From the NCBI GenBank assembly GCA_964464375.1, contig CAYXFU010000015.1, positions 21,454 through 85,453 of the forward strand: a stretch of DNA of 64,000 nucleotides, written 5' to 3'. Shown in pieces: positions 62,252-64,000 of this stretch; position 1 is the first letter of the stretch; each line of letters starts with the position of its first letter. The notes beneath the pieces were generated by a model that saw only the letters and a list, made by a program, of their open reading frames with translations, was not told where the DNA came from and ran no database searches. The translations under genes were made by a program, and so were the position numbers. Origin of the DNA: CAIOZA01 sp964464375. Its GTDB lineage: Bacteria; Bacteroidota; Ignavibacteria; Kapaibacteriales; UBA2268.

Positions 62252-63184
62252 ATGCAATTACTAATTACATCGCTTAACTACATCGTATCATTCGCGGTAT
62301 TAATCACGATAGTAAGAATGTACTTTACGGTTAATAAACTTTGGAAACGCAAAAGTGATGTTGAAGTTGCCCATAGTATCTCTCTGTTTGCTTACTTTCT
62401 GGCAATTTGTGTACATCTTCCATTCATGCTGAAGTTCATACTAATTGATAAAAATTATATGACAGCCGCGAATGATCTAGTGAACATTGTTGGCTACTCA
62501 ATTACAATTCTTATTGGAACAGGCTTTTGGGTTAGGCAGAACCGATGGATAAAATTCGGAGATTTGATCAGAAGGGCTTTGAGACTTGAGCGGAACGAAG
62601 CCGGGCACCTTGCTAAATCATTCCTTAGACCAAAAGGTGCGCACCAAATATTGAGTATCCTCGAAAAAGTTGCTTACCTTGATAATACATTAAACGATAA
62701 AGAAAAAAAGTTAATTACAGAATTTGCAAAATTTTGGAAATTAGACTTACCTACATTTGAAGACTGGGAAATTGCAGCTAAAACAACTATGTTGGAAGTC
62801 AGACAATGTATTGAAGATTATCTTGAGGTATCGCCACCAATAGAACAGGTTGCTGAATTGCTTGATATTATTACATTAATAATAAAATCCGACGATATTG
62901 TTACTCTCGAAGAACACATGCTGCTCGAAGAAGTTACATCCATGATAAATAGTTATGTTAAGAATACAAATGTCAAAAAAATGCACTATATACTGCTCGT
63001 ACCCCAGAGTGAAGAGCAGTTCGATTCAGTAAGAGATATTTTTCCCGATGCAAGCCTGGAAAATCGAAGAGGTGGACGTGTGTTCATTCGCGGACAGTTC
63101 TTTTCGAAGGAATTTGCTGAAGAAGTCTGCAAAAAATATATAGCTCTTGGCATATTTTCTATCAGCGAAGAAGCTGAAAGCTGA
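62252..63184 (+). CDS. Membrane protein with TerB-like domain
   Basis: A 310-residue protein. Three hydrophobic segments near 8-23, 42-60 and 75-93 are followed by a helical TerB-like domain (about 128-235, ILEKVAYLDNTLNDKEKKLI and DIVTLEEHMLLEEVTSMI). A C-terminal SPOR-like alternation, YILLVPQSEEQF and GGRVFIRGQFFSKEFAEEV, could bind peptidoglycan or another partner. It starts 65 bases after the hybrid kinase gene and may share its transcript. Function unknown. Confidence 0.68.
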   Translation: MQLLITSLNYIVSFAVLITIVRMYFTVNKLWKRKSDVEVAHSISLFAYFLAICVHLPFMLKFILIDKNYMTAANDLVNIVGYSITILIGTGFWVRQNRWIKFGDLIRRALRLERNEAGHLAKSFLRPKGAHQILSILEKVAYLDNTLNDKEKKLITEFAKFWKLDLPTFEDWEIAAKTTMLEVRQCIEDYLEVSPPIEQVAELLDIITLIIKSDDIVTLEEHMLLEEVTSMINSYVKNTNVKKMHYILLVPQSEEQFDSVRDIFPDASLENRRGGRVFIRGQFFSKEFAEEVCKKYIALGIFSISEEAES

Positions 63185-63186
63185 AA

Positions 63187-63408
63187 GATATTCGTTATAT
63201 TGATCCAATGGCACAGGATATGTTTAGTGAATTTAATCTTGATGTTTATGATGTTCTAGGTGGTTTTGTTAAGACGATATTTAATGGTATCAATGTTAAT
63301 GGTAATAATTCCTTAACATTTAGTTCATTTGGGTTATCTAAAGGAATGTACTTCATACGGCTAAATGCAGGTGGGGCAGTTAAACAAATACCAATATTTA
63401 TTTATTGA
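63187..63408 (+). pseudogene. Orphan T9SS C-terminal sorting-domain fragment
   Basis: An in-frame stretch immediately after the TerB-like gene, in another frame. From the ATG at 63208 it reads 66 residues. FNLDVYDVLGGFVKTIFNGI, LSKGMYFIRLNAGGAVK and QIPIFIY are the end of a type A T9SS sorting domain, which is normally the last ~70 residues of a large secreted protein. There is no signal peptide and no passenger domain, so it is best read as the surviving 3' end of a deleted gene. Length: about 70 codons. Confidence 0.7.
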
Positions 63409-63422
63409 GTAAAATAATTCAT

Positions 63423-63461
63423 AAGGAAGAGAACACTCTTCATTGTTCTCTTCCTTTTTTT
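63423..63461 (+). terminator. Rho-independent terminator after the sorting-domain fragment
   Basis: aaggaagagaac pairs perfectly with gttctcttcctt across a ten-base loop and is followed by T's. It belongs to the original secreted-protein gene of which the fragment is the remnant, and still separates it from the next gene. Confidence 0.88.
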
Positions 63462-63484
63462 CTTTATTGATTATTACTAAAGTT

Positions 63485-64000
63485 ATGAAAAAAGTAAATT
63501 GTATTATAATAATTATTTTCTATGTATTCATGTTTTTTCAAGATTCCTCTGCAACCAACTTGTATTCATGGAACTATTTAAATTCTCCATTGCCAAGATT
63601 GAATATTTGGAGCTTTCCAGTTGATTCATCTGGGCAAATGTGGATTCCTAATTATAATGGTGGAATTTTTAGGACTGATACTTATTCCTGGCAATTAATT
63701 GATACTAACAATTCAGATATTCCATCATTTTACATTAACCAAGTTATTGTTGACAATAAAAACAACAAATGGATGGGTTCTTCTCGTGGTCTGATAAAGT
63801 ACGATGATAAAACATGGGTGTTATTTAATCATGAGAATTCTACACTGCCATCTGCAAAATTTCTATATCCATTATTTGTTGATAAAGAGAATAATTTGTG
63901 GATTGGTTTTCAAGTTAGTAATATCAATAGTGGTATCATCAGATACGATGGAATAAATTCTCAAATATTTGATGTTAATAATTCGGGTTTGCTGAGTAAT
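63485..64000 (+). CDS. Secreted beta-propeller (Reg_prop-like) protein, 3' truncated by window edge
   Basis: An open frame of 172 codons from ATG 63485 to the end of the window, with a signal peptide (MKKVNCIIIIIFYVFMFFQD). The repeats NNKWMGSSRGLIKYDDKTWV and ENNLWIGFQVSNINSGIIRY with WIG/WMG and RYD/KYD are those of two-component regulator (Reg_prop) propellers, seen in both secreted T9SS cargo and sensor proteins. A T9SS sorting domain may lie beyond the edge. Its start follows the terminator by about 24 bases. Confidence 0.75.
   Translation, partial: MKKVNCIIIIIFYVFMFFQDSSATNLYSWNYLNSPLPRLNIWSFPVDSSGQMWIPNYNGGIFRTDTYSWQLIDTNNSDIPSFYINQVIVDNKNNKWMGSSRGLIKYDDKTWVLFNHENSTLPSAKFLYPLFVDKENNLWIGFQVSNINSGIIRYDGINSQIFDVNNSGLLSN

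Noticed and set aside
1..64000. tRNA, rRNA, transposase, integrase or phage genes
   Set aside because: None were found by reading the frames and spacers; only non-autonomous-looking repeats and cassettes were seen, and a tRNA scan was not possible here.

Overview
The window is AT-rich bacterial chromosome, probably from the Bacteroidota/Chlorobiota/Ignavibacteriota/Kapaibacteriota superphylum. The support is an outer-membrane receptor with a carboxypeptidase-regulatory-like N-terminus, secreted proteins ending in type IX secretion (T9SS) sorting domains, short lipoprotein signal peptides, and split heptose kinase/adenylyltransferase genes. Several genes have clear Shine-Dalgarno sequences, some before TTG starts, which fits a lineage outside classical Bacteroidia; that placement is inference. 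I saw no rRNA, tRNA or CRISPR array.

Layout. 0-12.7 kb: cell-envelope and secreted proteins (CopD-like membrane protein, large outer-membrane receptor, caspase-like lipoprotein, small beta-barrel, reprolysin-type T9SS metalloprotease), a DUF4258/YgiT-type toxin-antitoxin pair set between a receptor gene and the tail of a second receptor, a haem-binding PAS histidine kinase and a TFIIB-like zinc-finger protein. 12.7-38.5 kb: one long leftward block for surface glycans. It begins at the right with pseB, pseC, pseF, a pse-associated methylase, pseG, a formyltransferase-like gene, pseI, a second formyltransferase-like gene, a PIG-L deacetylase, a radical SAM/SPASM protein and a pseA-like amidotransferase. 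It continues with methyltransferases, an SDR epimerase, a GT4 enzyme and a 2655-residue protein with six glycosyltransferase modules, a methyltransferase and TPRs. No PseH acetyltransferase is present, so the formyltransferase-like proteins may supply the missing acyl group and give a formylated pseudaminic acid.

38.8-47 kb: rightward housekeeping genes, mnmE and mnmG (tRNA U34 modification) with two perfect ParB-type parS palindromes beside them, an RmlD-like reductase, DUF2461, the two heptose-activation genes and DUF1697. A HicB-like/PD-(D/E)XK pair follows, and behind it lies a short copy of the DUF1697 gene tail. 47-54 kb: paralogous lipoproteins, a SprA-related metalloprotease, a T9SS beta-helix protein, and a restriction-modification system that matches EcoRI at every catalytic and recognition position I could check. 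A GxxExxY gene bounded by a 35-bp inverted repeat comes next. 54-64 kb: hydF with a small membrane protein, two overlapping lipoprotein genes, a DUF4440-like protein, a six-PAS hybrid histidine kinase, a TerB-like membrane protein, an orphan T9SS sorting-domain fragment and the start of a beta-propeller protein cut by the window edge.

Three families of dispersed intergenic repeats (A: four copies, MITE-like; B: two copies; C: two copies) occupy the spacers. Functions are read from motifs and family memory; no searches were run.
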